A stretch of DNA of 64,000 nt from Diabrotica undecimpunctata (Eukaryota; Arthropoda; Insecta; Coleoptera; Chrysomelidae). The stretch lies in contig NC_092806.1 of NCBI RefSeq assembly GCF_040954645.1, positions 5,084,001 through 5,148,000 of the forward strand. Direction: 5' to 3'. This document shows, one piece after another, positions 1 through 11,967 of the stretch. The translations under genes were made by a program, and so were the position numbers. Below the pieces are notes generated by a model. It was not told where the DNA came from. It did not search any database and saw nothing but the letters and a program-made list of their open reading frames with translations. The first letter of the stretch is position 1, and each line of letters starts with the position of its first letter.

Positions 1-1096
1 TGTGTGAAATATTTTAATTCTTCGCTGAGTGCTTTTGGCTTATAAAGCCATCTTCGGAGCTATGGTCAAATATTAAGGATCCTACTAGGAGAGATCATGT
101 GTTAAGCGGAAAATGGCTGGTTCTATTTTTTAATATTATTATTTTTTTAAACAATGAAAACCACAAAGGACTGTACACTGGACTCCACAAAAAACACATT
201 TTTTCTCCACAAAATCACATTCAATTTTTTGTTTGTTATGGTACGAGTGTCAGAGCTCAATTCATTTTTACTAGAGTTAAAATTTGCACAAGATCTGCTG
301 CTTTAACTCCAGTAAAAATGATCAGGTTTTTTAGGAGACATAAATCTTTAAGTGCATCAAAAAACAAATCAAGGGCACGATAATATGTACAAAACAAAAG
401 TTAACTATTCCCATGTACATATTTCATAAAAAAAACGTATGTTCCCTTCCCAACTCAACCGATGAGTCCTGATCACTTCCAGCTTCCGATTCAACGCACC
501 TCTATTTCTCAACTGTCAGGATATGATTAAACGCACATGCTCCATCAAATCTTAATACCTTTCAGTTGGAAAAACTCACATCAAATCGATATTCTGTATA
601 TTCATGCCTAGATATTATACATACACGACAGTAATGAAGCATATGGGGACGAGAGAGGCAGCCAGAAGTGACAAGGCATTTTTGTTGAAGTACCGAAACG
701 TGTCCGAATGATAAATAGTCAAACGATGTGCAGGGTAGAACTGAGAATATATTCACTTCAGGAATATATATCCTAAGAACTTTATTGTATAATAACTACC
801 TTGCTTTCGTAAGCAGGCGTAACTATAAACAGTGTGATCCAAAGAAAATTACTTAAAAAGAGCAGTGGAATAAAAAGTCACTCAAAACGGGAAAAACTTA
901 ACCGTATTTAAATGTTCCAATATACATAAAGTAAAACTGAGTCTTATTAGGTATCTAATTCTCACGAATTATCAGTGAAACATAATGTTAGTAACTTTTG
1001 ATAAAAAATGTATTTCTTCTTTATTCTGTGCATTTCTTAGTGTCTCAAAAATTTTCAAAACATAGCTTTTGAGAACAAATACACATTTTACCAATA

Positions 1097-1165
1097 TCAT
1101 CATTGTGGCTTTTCAACCCTATGTGAGAGATATGTCTGCCCAAGAATTTCTCTCCAGCAAAACTC
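1097..1165 (-). mobile_element. RTE LINE 3'-end fragment
   Basis: This short segment resembles the 3' end of the RTE copy whose terminus lies at 51943. Both carry CATCATT, then TGGCTTT, CAACCCT, and CAAGAATTT with CTCCAG in the same order. It would be the terminal tail and last part of an antisense RTE, heavily truncated. It has no coding value. The alignment is by eye only, so an RTE origin is likely but not proven. Confidence 0.45.
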
Positions 1166-1229
1166 CTCCCTACCCGTGATTTCTAAGCGACAAAATTATG
1201 ACAGATCCGTCACGAAGGTGTCTGGTGAT

Positions 1230-2547
1230 TCTATTGTTGTCAGTTTGACAAACGTCATTGAGGCGACATCATTGAATACTCAGAGCTCCAGAAGCTCTTC
1301 TTCTTCTTGTGCCACTCCTATCGGAGATTAGAAATCATCAAGGCTATCCTGACCTTGTTTACAGCTGACCTAAAGAGTTCAATTAGTGGTACAGCCAAAC
1401 CACTCTCTCAAATTAAGCAGCCATGACATTCTTCTACGGCCTGGATTCCGTTCCGTTAGAAGCTCTATTTGGACCCAATTTTCTGAGTTCCTACGGGTGA
1501 GAAATTTTACGCTTGAAAGATGTACTTCCATAATGGAAATAGCAAAAATTCTCGAGGATTATGCCTTTAACACAAAAAAGGGTAATGGCGATGACTATAA
1601 AGAGTCGTATGTAAAGTCAATGTGGAATACTACAGCAAACATGGTACAAGAAAAATATTTTACTGAGTACGGCATTAAAAACGACCCTTTCAGAGATATA
1701 TCTTTCAAATGTGCAAGATTGGCCAGAGATACCAAGCGGAGGCAACTTCAAAGTGTTCAAGAAAAAAGAAAACTGAGTTCAAAAGCATTATCCATCGAAG
1801 AACTATTAAAAATCATCCAAAGCTACGACGAGAAAACCCTCGATGGAGCACAAAAAAAAGTTTTTTTACCTTTGCTCATTTGAACTTGCTTGGAGAAGCA
1901 ATGCGGCCGTAAACTGCAAGATTCACTTTTTCCAGAAAGAATTTGATGTTATGGGAGAACTTACGGGCCGAATTGAATACAACAGAATTTTTTCCAAAAC
2001 ACATCAAGGCGGTTTGAAAAGTTTGGCAAGCAGCCGATGACTGGTAAGAAATTCATCAAACGAAAATGTATGCCCAGTTAGATTATTTTTGAAATTAATG
2101 GAAAAAATGGGACCAGAGATCTTCTCAGACAGACTCTTTCTTACCGTTCACCCCAACTGGAAGGATGGATCTTGGTTCAAAAGCTGTCCACTTCGAATTA
2201 ACACCGTATCTAAGTGGACAAAAATGTCAGCTGAAAAAATTGGAATAGACACAAAAAAACATAAAATAACACTTTATCACCATTCTTATCGATCTTCAGC
2301 AGTGTCGGCCTTGTTCAAGCAAGGTGTTTCTGAACAGGAGTTAATTAAATTAACGGGTCAGTCAAATGCAAGCTCTCTAAAACCATATCTGTATCTGGAT
2401 TTCAGTCACCATCAGAAGTTGACCGAAAATCTCAGAATAACAGATGAAGCTGGACCTTCGAGTTCCCAAATGCCAAAGGTCAATAATACACAAAATCATG
2501 CTTTGGTAGAAAAGAATGGGCAAACTACAATAGCTTATAATAATTGA
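1230..2547 (+). pseudogene. Crypton-like tyrosine recombinase, broken
   Basis: This is a remnant of a tyrosine (phage-integrase-fold) recombinase of the type carried by insect Crypton-like elements and KIAA1958/ZMYM-like proteins. The N-terminal helical part runs from about 1467 to 1880. The middle lies in another frame (1843-2040, with AWRSNAAVNC and IFSKTHQGG), and the catalytic C-terminus is at 2041-2547. The box HHSYRSSAVS keeps the active-site Arg, and SLKPYLYLD keeps the candidate Tyr. The second His box reads LTGQSN, where family members usually have a GH pair. Breaks are a frameshift in the A/T runs near 1850-1870 and an in-frame TGA at 2038. A 159-bp LINE fragment (1299-1457) interrupts the N-terminus, and removing it gives an open frame upstream to about 1230. 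The start codon is not identifiable. The recombinase family is fairly sure; the Crypton label is inference. Confidence 0.6.
1299..1457 (-). mobile_element. 159-bp 5'-truncated LINE insertion
   Basis: This is an antisense piece of a LINE 3' end, starting with a TTC repeat (the GAA tail). On the minus strand it encodes RRRMSWLLNLREWFGCTTN, matching RRRMSWLRNLREWFGCSS in the LINE at 50935-55260, so both belong to the same clade. It is flanked by the direct repeat AGAAGCTCT at 1290-1298 and 1458-1466, a 9-bp target duplication. It sits inside the tyrosine recombinase pseudogene and is therefore younger than it. The apparent ATG of the recombinase ORF at 1386 is an artefact of this insert. Confidence 0.72.
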
Positions 2548-4089
2548 ACATTTAATATTATTAACAAATAAATAAAGATTATGTTTCGTTGATATGGTGA
2601 TCATAACGGTAATCACTGGCGCCGTTTAAAATCCGTGTGATTTAAAAATAGCTACATTCACCATCACTGGTACACACCTACAATGAATCCTATTAAAAAT
2701 CATTTGTAAATTGTTAATCAAAAACCATCATTTCTTCTATTTTGGTTTGAAATGTCATCAAAACGGAGTTTTTTATATTAAATAATAATTTTAAATTAGT
2801 ACATACAATTTCTTTTTAAATAGCTCTGATCCAGTTGGTAATAAGAAAAAAATAAAGCCTCCTTATAACATCCCTTCGTAATTTTCTATGTTCAAATATT
2901 TCGAACAGTTACGGTTCTGTACATTATTACAATCAATGGGTTAAAAAACTGGCTTCCCTGCTCTACAATTACAATTTATTTGTTGTATAATCTATTGACG
3001 GCATTCTCATGATTGCGCATGATTTGTTTCGTTATCAACCAAAATGTGACAGAAAACAAAATGAAAGTAACGTTGATTGTTCTGCTCGAATTTTCATTCG
3101 TTTGAATACACAACGAACAATGAATGTTACAAATTATTGCCCAAATGTCAAAAGCATATCTGATAAATGACACGGAATATTTCAGTCCACTATCTTTAAG
3201 AGAAAACTTATCGAAAAACAAGAATAATGGAAGTAATGATAAAATATCGGCATAAAATTTATTTTTTCGACGAATAAGATCAAAAGTACAAAATTCAGTT
3301 GACTCAAAAATAGCTCCCGAAACAATTCATTTTGTAGTTGTGTAAAAATTTTATTAATAACCAGTAAGTTTTATATTATCTATTAAGGTAATTAATTAAT
3401 TTTTGACCGTCTATGTAAAATTATTAAAAGTTGTGTTTTAATAAACTGTCCAAGACTTAAGTAGTTTATTAGTTTAGCATTTCAACTTCAGCTTTATCGG
3501 CCAGGTGTAAAGCTGATGGCCATGGCCGTATTAATTAAATATGGATCCTAATAGCATTATATCACCTACCTCACTACTCGTACCTCAAACCAACTCTAAC
3601 CATAGCTTAACATACTCATCAGAAGCAAAAAATATAGCTTCTGATGAGTATGGAAATATTTATTTTCTGGTGCCTTGAAAAATACTAAATTGCAGGACTA
3701 TTTAATTCCATTGGCAAAATAATTCAACCTAAGAATATTATATTTTCATCCAGATTATCCAATAACCGTGTTTGTATATATCTAGCGAACAAAAAAGTTA
3801 TTGATGACTTTGCTCTTGTTGATGCTGCGGAACACATTGTTCTTTCAAATATATATACCTCATAATTTCTTGGGCAACTATCTACAAAATATCGATGTTT
3901 TAGTCAGGTTTTTCAGCTTTTCTCTTTGTTTCTCTTGATGACTTGTCTCATGGTAAATATATTGTAGAGGCATCATCTAGCTTTCCGGAATCCAGATTGT
4001 TTTTCAAAGTAGTTATCCATGTGTTCATCTTCCATATATCAAGCTCCTCTTTCGGGTCTGTTAAATAACGGACTTTCTGGGTAATGAAA
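2548..4089. other. no gene seen; AT-rich DNA
   Basis: I see no convincing coding sequence here. Short ORFs at 2976-3221 (minus) have no family features. The one structural item is the perfect hairpin at 3611-3652. Confidence 0.6.
3611..3652. repeat. perfect 16-bp hairpin
   Basis: CATACTCATCAGAAGC at 3611-3626 is followed by a 10-base A/T loop and its exact reverse complement at 3637-3652. Pairing stops at the outer ends, so this is an isolated stem and not the edge of a longer inverted repeat. No coding sequence is adjacent. It could be a tiny fold-back element or a chance relic. Confidence 0.8.
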
Positions 4090-4720
4090 TGAATCTGGTC
4101 AAGATGTCATGGCTATGCTTTGTGCCCTCCAATTATGAAAACTGGCAGGACCCTGGTCTTCCTGGCCTTTCGGCATACGACCGTTAGCGCCTCCACTGCC
4201 CCTACGAGTCTGACACCAAAATGAAGGTGGTGTGCGATGTGTTGCGATTACCTCACCCATCCCTTATCTCCTCCCAAGGGCGGACAGGTGACACAGGCAT
4301 AGGAATTTCCACCTCGCACGTAGACAGGTCGCCGCCGAGGATCTCTCTACTACTCTTAAATCTCCAGGCGGGTACGTGCCGAGACACCGACGCCCCTGTT
4401 GGTGGTGTAAGGCCAAAAGAGGTGTGTACGGGCCCAGCTCGTTCAACCTCGCCTGGTTCTCTTGGAATGAGAGTAGAGTGGTCCCACGAGAGTCTCGTCT
4501 CGGATACTAGAAGTGTAGACCGGTGACCGTGACGCCTAAGCGCCTCGAGTGCGTTTCTACAGACCCGACACCTCAAGCGACGGCTCTCCAACTCTCAATT
4601 CCTACCCATTAGTCGCCTCTTACGACAGGCAGGGCCTTCTGACCTCGGCCGTATTCTTATCTCCGCGAGCCGAACGGAGGGTCAAGATGTCAATAGCGAC
4701 TTTACCATTTCCAATATCTA
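4090..4720. repeat. GC-rich unassigned repeat-like block
   Basis: Base composition jumps from AT-rich to clearly GC-rich between about 4090 and 4720, then returns. Both strands contain ORFs of about 100 codons (4221-4526 plus, 4253-4591 minus) with no motif I can assign. The plus-strand piece around 4600-4680 reads LVASYDRQGLLTSAVFLSP, a phrase I associate with dispersed arthropod repeats but cannot place in a named family. The edges are gradual and I found no terminal repeats or target duplication. It is probably a fragment of a repeat from elsewhere; an expressed gene is unlikely. Confidence 0.35.
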
Positions 4721-5204
4721 ACAATCTAACAACTGCTCCGAAAACACAATTGCACTTTGCGCTCGCTGCAAAAACGGCATCCGTTTGGTTCGTCCGCAAC
4801 AGTTAATTGGGGAGTAATTATTAAATAAGACACAGTCTGACAATAGAATCATGGCTCCACCAAAAATGGTTTTGGTTGTCACGAATATCCTTCAAAGTTC
4901 TGTCCAGTGCCTGAAATGACTTCTTGTGGGCCGATGTAGATTCGTCATAAACGATTAATTTGCATATCTATAAGATCTTCGCTATTGCCCTACTTTTGGC
5001 AATGTTGCAATCTGGTGTTTCATTGTTTTGTATGTTTAATGGTAATTACAAAGCAAAATCCGCAGTTCGTCGACCTTTTGAAGATATTCCATATGAAGCC
5101 AACACTAAGACTATTACAATCTGATCCGTGCCAATGTAATATAGTTAGTAACGTGTTTGTGTCCATTCCGGAGCAACAAGGAATTGCATTAATCATTAAA
5201 TTTT

Positions 5205-5520
5205 GTTCTAATTTATTTAATTTAATTTTTTTTTATTTTATTGTTTTATTTTATTATAATTTATTTTACTTTATTTTATTTTATTCTAATTTATTCTATT
5301 TTAGTCTACTTTATTTGATTTTATTTCATTTTATTTTATTTAATTTTATTTTATTTTAATTTTATTTTATTTTTATTTTAGATTTTATATTTTAATTTAA
5401 TATTAAGTTTATTTTAATTATCTTTTAATTTTGTTTTAATTTAATTTTAATTTTCTTTAAATTTAAATTTAATTTAATTTTAATTTTATTTTACTTTAGG
5501 TATTCTATTTGATTCTATTT
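5205..5520. repeat. TTTTA-type low-complexity tract
   Basis: About 315 bp consists almost wholly of TTTTA, TTTAA and related pentamers with scattered substitutions. The ORF that crosses it is composed of F, L, I and Y only because of the repeat. Confidence 0.9.
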
Positions 5521-7273
5521 TAATTTTGTGAATGGCTATAGTGTATAGTGATGAGTTCGTACACTCCACATTTAAAGGTCAACTAAAAGAACAAACTATA
5601 TACAACATCAGAAGTACAGAATTATTTATATTGGTATTGGTTCTTATGATTCAATAAATAACAAAAAATATAATCTCGAAAATGTTGAAAATAATTTAAA
5701 TAGTACATACCTTTCGCATTCAGAATCTTGACTAGTAGATCAAATCTGAAAAAAATAATAATTATTATAAAGGATAAGTGATTAATAAATCTTGAGATAT
5801 ATAAAGAACTTAAGAATGAATTTTGCTCGTCTTTAAATATTTTTTTCTCTAAATCCTGAAGAAGGAAGTTATTGTTTTATTTTTGATTTGATATTAATAC
5901 ACTAACCGCCCAAAAAAGTGGCCACCACATAAATTTCCGAAAATAAAAACTCACTGGGAGTTTTATGCATTGAACGTTTAATCAGACATAATGACCATAT
6001 TGTAACCTGGACCATTATACAAGAATTTATTTCTGTTTTAGTAAAGGGCGTTGACCATATTGAGAAGCGTTAGTGTCTCTATAGACAAACCGAAAACCAA
6101 ACAAATTACCTAAAAAGGCCCTAACGTTGTCCCGACACGCTTTTTTCTTAATTACGTCCATCATTTATCGGATTAGGCGGCAATAAGTTCAGTCGAGTCA
6201 AACGGTCCGCGTCCGACCGATTTCCATTTTGCAAAGAGGGAAAAATAAAGAAAAGAATCGAAAGATGTAAGCGAGCTGGCTCATTACTCTAATAAAGTCG
6301 TATTTCTTTTGTACACGACAGAGACAAACAATTTCTATGATAAATCGTAAACCGCCAAGCGCTTACAATTTATTATGAGAATATAAATGAAAGGCGGTTG
6401 GTTATATATAGGGAATGATAAAAAGTTGGCCTTCTTTCTTCTTTTCTATTCGTTATTTGTTTTCCTAAGAGCTGACGGGGATAAGAAAAACGAATTATTC
6501 TCTTTTAAGGATAATTAAATTATGAGACGGAATAGTTTCTTGCAGAAACACAAATCAGGATTTGCATGAACACAAATACGAGGAATATGCTTTTGCAAAC
6601 ATAAACCAGCTTAAAATATTCATAAGTTTTGCAAACATGCAAAATTATCATTACACGAGAACTTCAGAGAAAGATAAAAGAACTTTAAAGTAAACCAATC
6701 AACGGAAAACCAAGATCTGCTGAGTAAAAAGCATGAAAAGTTGAAATATTGTGATCAAGACAATAGGGCCTAATAAGCTAATGTCTACTACATGTTTTCA
6801 AATCTTCCCATTCCATTGAATTCCAATTGAATAAAACACTGGTATAAAAATTTTTTTTTGTGTAAAATTATATAATATTTATGTAAAAATATGCAAAATG
6901 GATTATTTTAAATTCGCTAAAACTGTAAATACTTCGTCAGAGTGATACTAAATTCTCAAACAAACAAACTCGAATAGTTGTAACTATTAGGTAGTGGTTG
7001 AAATATATGTCACTTCCTCGGTATATATTCTTCTTCTTAGTTCAGCTGGGACACGTTAATCTCTGGCAATTAGTCATAAGACCTCTGGACAACATCCTGT
7101 TTTTCCATTAAACTCCAATAAATCCTGTAGCCTCAACTAAAGAGAACAGTTTTCTTATTGGTAGTTTTATGATCTCTTCTGGTCCAAGCCTCACTTGACC
7201 TGTGGATTCAGCATTTTCTGCACCATGTTCCATTTACCTTACCTATTTTGTATTGATGTTTTCTTAAACAACC
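5521..7273. other. no gene seen; possible LINE tail only
   Basis: I see no supported gene. A TTC triplet run at about 7029-7037 could be an antisense GAA tail like those of the window's LINEs, but the adjacent sequence (7040-7270) could not be matched to a LINE protein. Confidence 0.5.
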
Positions 7274-7399
7274 ATGTGCAGTCACTATTTCGGTAACAGT
7301 TTTAATCTTTCGTTTATCGCGGTGCATCAAATTGTCCAAGAATTTTTTTTATCAATATTGGTGATGCCACACAGTTATTTTGGGCTTATAAAGGTTTCT

Positions 7400-8662
7400 C
7401 CCGAGCCTTGTGTTGCCAACAAATCTTCTCGTTCACTCCCATTTGCGATAGAATCCTTAGTGACCAACATGTACTTGATTTTGTCTTCGTTGATGACTAG
7501 ACCGACCTGTTTCGCCGCCGTTTACAATTCTAGGAAATATTGCTCAATATCGCACTTGCTACACCCTATTATGTCAACGTCATCAGCGTATGCTAAGATT
7601 TGTATCGATCTATTGTAAATAGTACCGCCGGCTCTAATTCGTGTGTCTCGGACTGCCTTTTTCAAGGCAATGTTAAATAGGAGACCAGCCGGGGCATCCC
7701 CTCGCCTGAGTCCATCCTTTATATCGAAGGATCGACCTTTTAGACATTGTCATTCTCGTTAATCGGATAAGTTTTTCTGGTATAACAAACTCACGCATTA
7801 ATTGGTATAGTAGTGTTTTCTTGACAATGTCGTATGCGGCCTTGAAGTCAACGAATAGGTGATGGGTTTCAATGTTAAATTCTAATGTTTTCTCGAGAAT
7901 CTGTCTTATTGAATAAATCTGGTTAATTGTTGATTTTTCTGGAGTAAAGTTTTCCAGCCTAGTATTTTCCAACTATGCCAACTGTGTAAACTTGTAGCCT
8001 TTCGTAGAGAATATTTGCTAGTATTTGATAAGCAGTTGTTAACAGGGTTATACCTTTGTAGCTGTCACACTGGAGCTGATCGCCTTTTTTATATAACGAG
8101 CATATCATGCATCGAGACCATTCACAGGGCGAGGTGTCATTTTGCCAGACAAGAAGTAAAACTTTATGCAGTGCCTGTAGCAGGGCATCGCCATCATTCT
8201 TATAGAGCTCAATACAAATTTGATCAATTCCTGGTGCTTTATTATTTTTAAGCTTTTTAATGGCTTGGGCTACATCTTCGGTGGTAGCCGAATCATTTCG
8301 GCCATTAAATTTTGCGTCGAAAAATTCAACCCATCAGTTCAAGATTGAGGCCATATCACTTAGGATATTCTCTACTCCATCCTTACAGCTCCCTATTCTT
8401 GGCTTCTCAGCTTCCATATTCATTTTGTTTACATTTCTGTAGAATTTTTAAGTTTCGTTTTCTAACTGGTATTCTTCAAATTGCCTTTTTTTCTTCTATG
8501 TAATCTTTTTTCTTCCCTTCTTAGTGTCCGGTATTTCTCCTTTGCTCTTCTTGTGCATCTAGCTTGATTTTTCTTTAGGTATGCTCTATTTTTGTCATCT
8601 GTTGCTTCTTGGTACTCCTCGTCAAGCAATTCGTTTTGTTTAATTGGTTTGTTTTTTTCCAA
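7400..8662 (-). mobile_element. RTE LINE remnant: linker and reverse transcriptase
   Basis: Antisense remains of an RTE-clade LINE. Reading the minus strand: a basic linker of the kind lying between endonuclease and RT (8662-8462, with KNRAYLKK and RRKKGN), then the RT start with KLKNNKAPGIDQICIELY near 8250. Next come LYKKGDQ and YKGITLL near 8090-8040 and LFVDFKAAYD near 7860, the first catalytic Asp. AYADDVD near 7590 is the second catalytic box. The frame is broken many times, so no protein longer than about 100 residues survives. The 5' edge abuts another RTE fragment at 8678. The endonuclease and the C-terminal domain are missing or unrecognisable. It is an old, immobile copy. Confidence 0.75.
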
Positions 8663-8677
8663 AATTTCCCCAAAATT

Positions 8678-8950
8678 TCAAATCTTGTTATTGCAAAATA
8701 GGTATATCCCTGTTTTTGTATAATTCGGTAAAGCAGTCAAGCAAAGTAATGTAGATCGATTATATTCTGGTGCCCTTTTCGTGAACTGTCGTATAACAAA
8801 TACTGCGTCTGTACATGATCTTCCGCTCCGGAAGCCTTGTTTTTCATCCCCAAGTGAGATTCTCTCGTTTGTTAAGTTAGTTAAAATTGTTAGTTTCATC
8901 GTGGTGGTTAATAGATTGATTCCTTTATAATTATTCGGTTTTATAGATAG
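8678..8950 (-). mobile_element. second RTE reverse transcriptase fragment
   Basis: A separate antisense RT fragment of a different RTE subfamily. On the minus strand it reads NYKGINLLTTTMKL, then KQGFRSGRSCTDAVFVIRQ, the RT region just before the first catalytic Asp. The expected FVDLKAAFD-type box is lost after LLCLTALPN. It is only about 270 bp and is truncated at both ends. No target duplication is visible at the junction with the RTE remnant at 8662. Confidence 0.65.
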
Positions 8951-9499
8951 TCTTAAAGGTTTAAATTATATTATTTACTTAATAAGGAAACCCTAATACT
9001 GTTGAAAAAGTTGCCTACAGGTAGTAAATCGTTAAAAAAAACTTATTTTAACCGACAGCACTTTGTTTTTACTGATTTTCCGTTTTTTGGTATATAACTG
9101 AATAATCTGATCATCACTTATAAAAGTAACTCCTATAATTCCGATTGTAATAGTTTTAGTATTACTTTGATATAGATTTTCTTTTTAGACAGCCTCTATG
9201 TGTTCGAAAATTTGAAAGTCGCCTTCGTAAATACGTAGCTAGTTGTTCAAATTAAAAAGAAATAATTTCACCGGGGTACTAGTCATATCTTAATTGAAGA
9301 CCTTGGGACCAGAAGGAGACAAGCCACAATTTCGTCAAAAATAATTTAAAGTAGAAATCGCACACTTTAAAACCATATTAATGTCCCGAACAGATAATTT
9401 CAGCTGTTTTCTCATAGATGGCGCCGCTGTAGTAAGTCCCGTTGTGTCACCGTTACGTTATATTGCAACAGAAGGAGTTAAACCACAGCAGTAATCAAA

Positions 9500-9922
9500 A
9501 TGGCGGCGGAAAATTCTCGTGCATGTTAACGGAAAATAGACTTTTCTAAGTTTGATTCTGAACACAGTCACCAAGATCCGTTTTTAAATGAAAGCGAAGA
9601 TGACAAAGACTGCACAGTGTCCGGAAGTAGCAGCGATTCGGAAAATATAAACATAGCAACGGTAAGGTTATTATATGTGTGGATTGTCCCATTATGTTAT
9701 ATTTTTAGAATCTAAAAATATTATGATTGTGCTAAAGGTTTTTTGTGGCTTATCCCTTTTTAGTAATATACCTATTTTATTGCAGGAAAATGAAGAGGTT
9801 TACACCCCACAGACTTCTCGAGGTGTCTTGCCAACTCCAGAAAAAGACGCCTTCTAGATGGAGACACAAGAATACCCAACGGCATAAAAAATTAAGCGCA
9901 AGACTAAAAGAAATCTAGGTTG

Positions 9923-9986
<64 letters not shown>

Positions 9987-11658
9987 AAAGGGAAGAAAAT
10001 AGAACTAAAAAAATTAAGTGCACCTTGCGGTTGCACAAAACATTGTAGATAGCTTTTGGAGGGAAAGGAAAATGATATATTTAATGTCTTTTGGAACCTG
10101 GGTAATTATTACAAGTAAAATATATACCTATTCTCAACTATGAAAGTAATTCCAAAGAAGAGAAGTTACCCAAAGAAAACAAAACAAGTTTATTCATCCA
10201 GAAATGTTTCAGTTAAATATAGAGTCAAAATAAATGGAGATGAAGTTTAAGTTTGTAAGAAAGAGTTTCTTGCCATACACGGCATTTCAAAAAAACGTAT
10301 TGAAAGACTGGTTGACCAAAATAAAGTAGGTGCTTCTACTCCAAAGTCAGATGAAAGAGGTAGGCATGAAAACAACAAGAAGAAAATACCAGAAGAATAC
10401 TGTGAGAATATTATACAGCATTTTAATTAAATACCAAAATACACCAGTTATTACAGCAGGAAGAAAAACCACCAAAGTCTACCTAGATTCCGATCTGTCA
10501 ATTTCCAGTTTATACCACGATTATTATCTTTAGTGGTGGCCCCAAAATAATTTTGTGAGAGTAACCCAAGAGTTTAATATAGGCTTTAAGTTACCTAAGA
10601 GCGATACCTGTAAAGTATGTGATGCAATGAATATAAAAATTAATACTGGCTGACAAAGAAATTGCAGACAAATTGAAAGACATTGAAAATTGATTTCGAG
10701 TTACATCAAAGACGAGTTCAGGCCAAGTAGGATCGAATGAAACCAGACACAGAGGAGGCTAAAGCTACGGGAAATGCAATGGTTATCAGCTTTGATTTAC
10801 AACAGGCACAGACTGCCAGTGCCAAATTTAACAGTGGAGCAGCATTCTATTGAAGAAAAGCATGGGTTTATAACCTCGGCATCCATGACTGTATTAGTGG
10901 AAAGGCTTATATGCACATGTGGCCAGAAATTATTGCCAAGCGAGGCAGCGATGAAATTGCCAGCATCTTATATAAACATTTTTGGAACTAATAGACCCAC
11001 TGCTGATAAGCTTATAGTGTACACAGTTAACTGCAGTTGCCAAAACAAAAATTGGTTTCTAATTTGTTTATGACAACAGCTTACTATAGAAGGCATTTTC
11101 ACTTCTATAGAGCACAAATACTTGGTAGTAGTACATACAAGATTACCATGTGACCGTGATTTCGCAGCAATTGAAAAGTATAAGCGTCTGAAGTGTACAC
11201 TTAAAACAAGTGTATACTCCAGACGATTGATACGAAGCAGTGAGAAAATGTAAAAGAAAAACTGTTTTGAGGTAATTGCATTGAAACAATATGATTTTTT
11301 TTTTAAGAATTACAAAGCGAGATTATGAAAAAAAAACCATACAGATGACAAAGAAAAGGTTAACTTTTCCAAAATGTTAAGCCTCAAGTTTTCATCTGAA
11401 CCTAACATAATGTATATCAAACATCTTGTAAATGAAGGCTAGAAGGCAGTTAATATTGGGAAGAAAGGTTCGACAAAGTCAATTTTACTTTCCAGGGATT
11501 TGAAATCAAAATACTGTGAGCCTATTCCACTAAACACAAAAAAAATTGAAAATATTTCCCAGCTCTTACAGTTTGTTCCGCCAGCTTTCCTAAAATTGTA
11601 TGAAGAAATTGGTGCTTCCCAACAGATTCTACCAGATAATGATAATGAACTTTTTTGA
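9500..11658 (+). pseudogene. DDE transposase with probable intron, decayed
   Basis: Conserved segments occur in order over three frames. An acidic Ser-rich start lies at about 9540-9660. Next comes a probable intron, GTAAGG at 9662 to the acceptor TTGCAG ending at 9786. Basic YRVKINGDEV and LAIHGISKKRIERLVDQN lie at 10215-10320, IPEEYCENIIQHF near 10390, and the zinc-knuckle-like LPKSDTCKVCDAMN near 10590. The candidate catalytic segment GNAMVISFDLQQ is near 10770-10805, [21 protein letters not shown] (split by frame) near 10920-10985, and the C-terminus ends at the stop 11656-11658. Stops and frameshifts occur throughout, and an (AT)n tract sits in the gene at 9926. The family occurs widely in arthropod genomes; I cannot name its superfamily with confidence. 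Confidence 0.6.
9926..9983. repeat. (AT)n microsatellite
   Basis: About 58 bp of uninterrupted AT dinucleotide inside the decayed transposase gene. The ORF on the other strand that reads as alternating Tyr-Ile comes from this tract. Confidence 0.95.
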
Positions 11659-11967
11659 ACATTATTTAGAATATATTTTTTTTTATACAAAAAAAATATA
11701 CTATAAAATATGAGCCTTATCCCCTTTATTTAAAGGGGAAAAATATTTTTTGAAAAATGTTTAAAAACTCAAAAACCGTTAAATAAACATTTGTGTTACT
11801 TTTACTGTGTATTTAATAACTCCTAAACTAAAATAATTTCCAAACAATTATGACCTTACTTCCGAGAAAAATGTAAAAATTGGATTTCAGAATTTGAAAA
11901 TAAGTTTAAAATGATATTTTCTCCAAAATATTGTTTGGTGGCATGTCCCCTTCTGGTCCCAAGGTCT

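Larger units (their letters stand above)
9298..11967 (+). mobile_element. DDE DNA transposon with 30-bp TIRs, decayed
   Basis: The 30-bp ends at 9298-9327 and 11938-11967 are inverted copies differing at 2 positions; the outer part is AGACCTTGGGACCAGAAGG. They bracket a decayed transposase read left to right. TTAATT occurs next to both ends, adjacent on the right and displaced by two bases on the left, so the target duplication is ambiguous. A TTAA-type duplication is possible but not demonstrated. The superfamily is unresolved. The protein is related to the one at 30125-31840, which appears to belong to the same DDE group. Confidence 0.75.

Noticed and set aside
99..383. 94-codon ORF near the window start
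   Set aside because: Composition is that of AT-rich random DNA and no motif or family resemblance is visible.
1386..1460. ATG 1386 as the start of the recombinase
   Set aside because: This codon lies in an antisense LINE fragment bounded by a target duplication, so it is not the gene's original start.
4985..5359. 124-codon ORF rich in F, L, I and Y
   Set aside because: Its second half is the TTTTA low-complexity tract; the residues only mirror the repeat.
7044..7056. CAGCTGGGACACG, which also occurs at the MULE right flank (16404-16416)
   Set aside because: The match is short and the surrounding sequence is unrelated; treated as coincidence.
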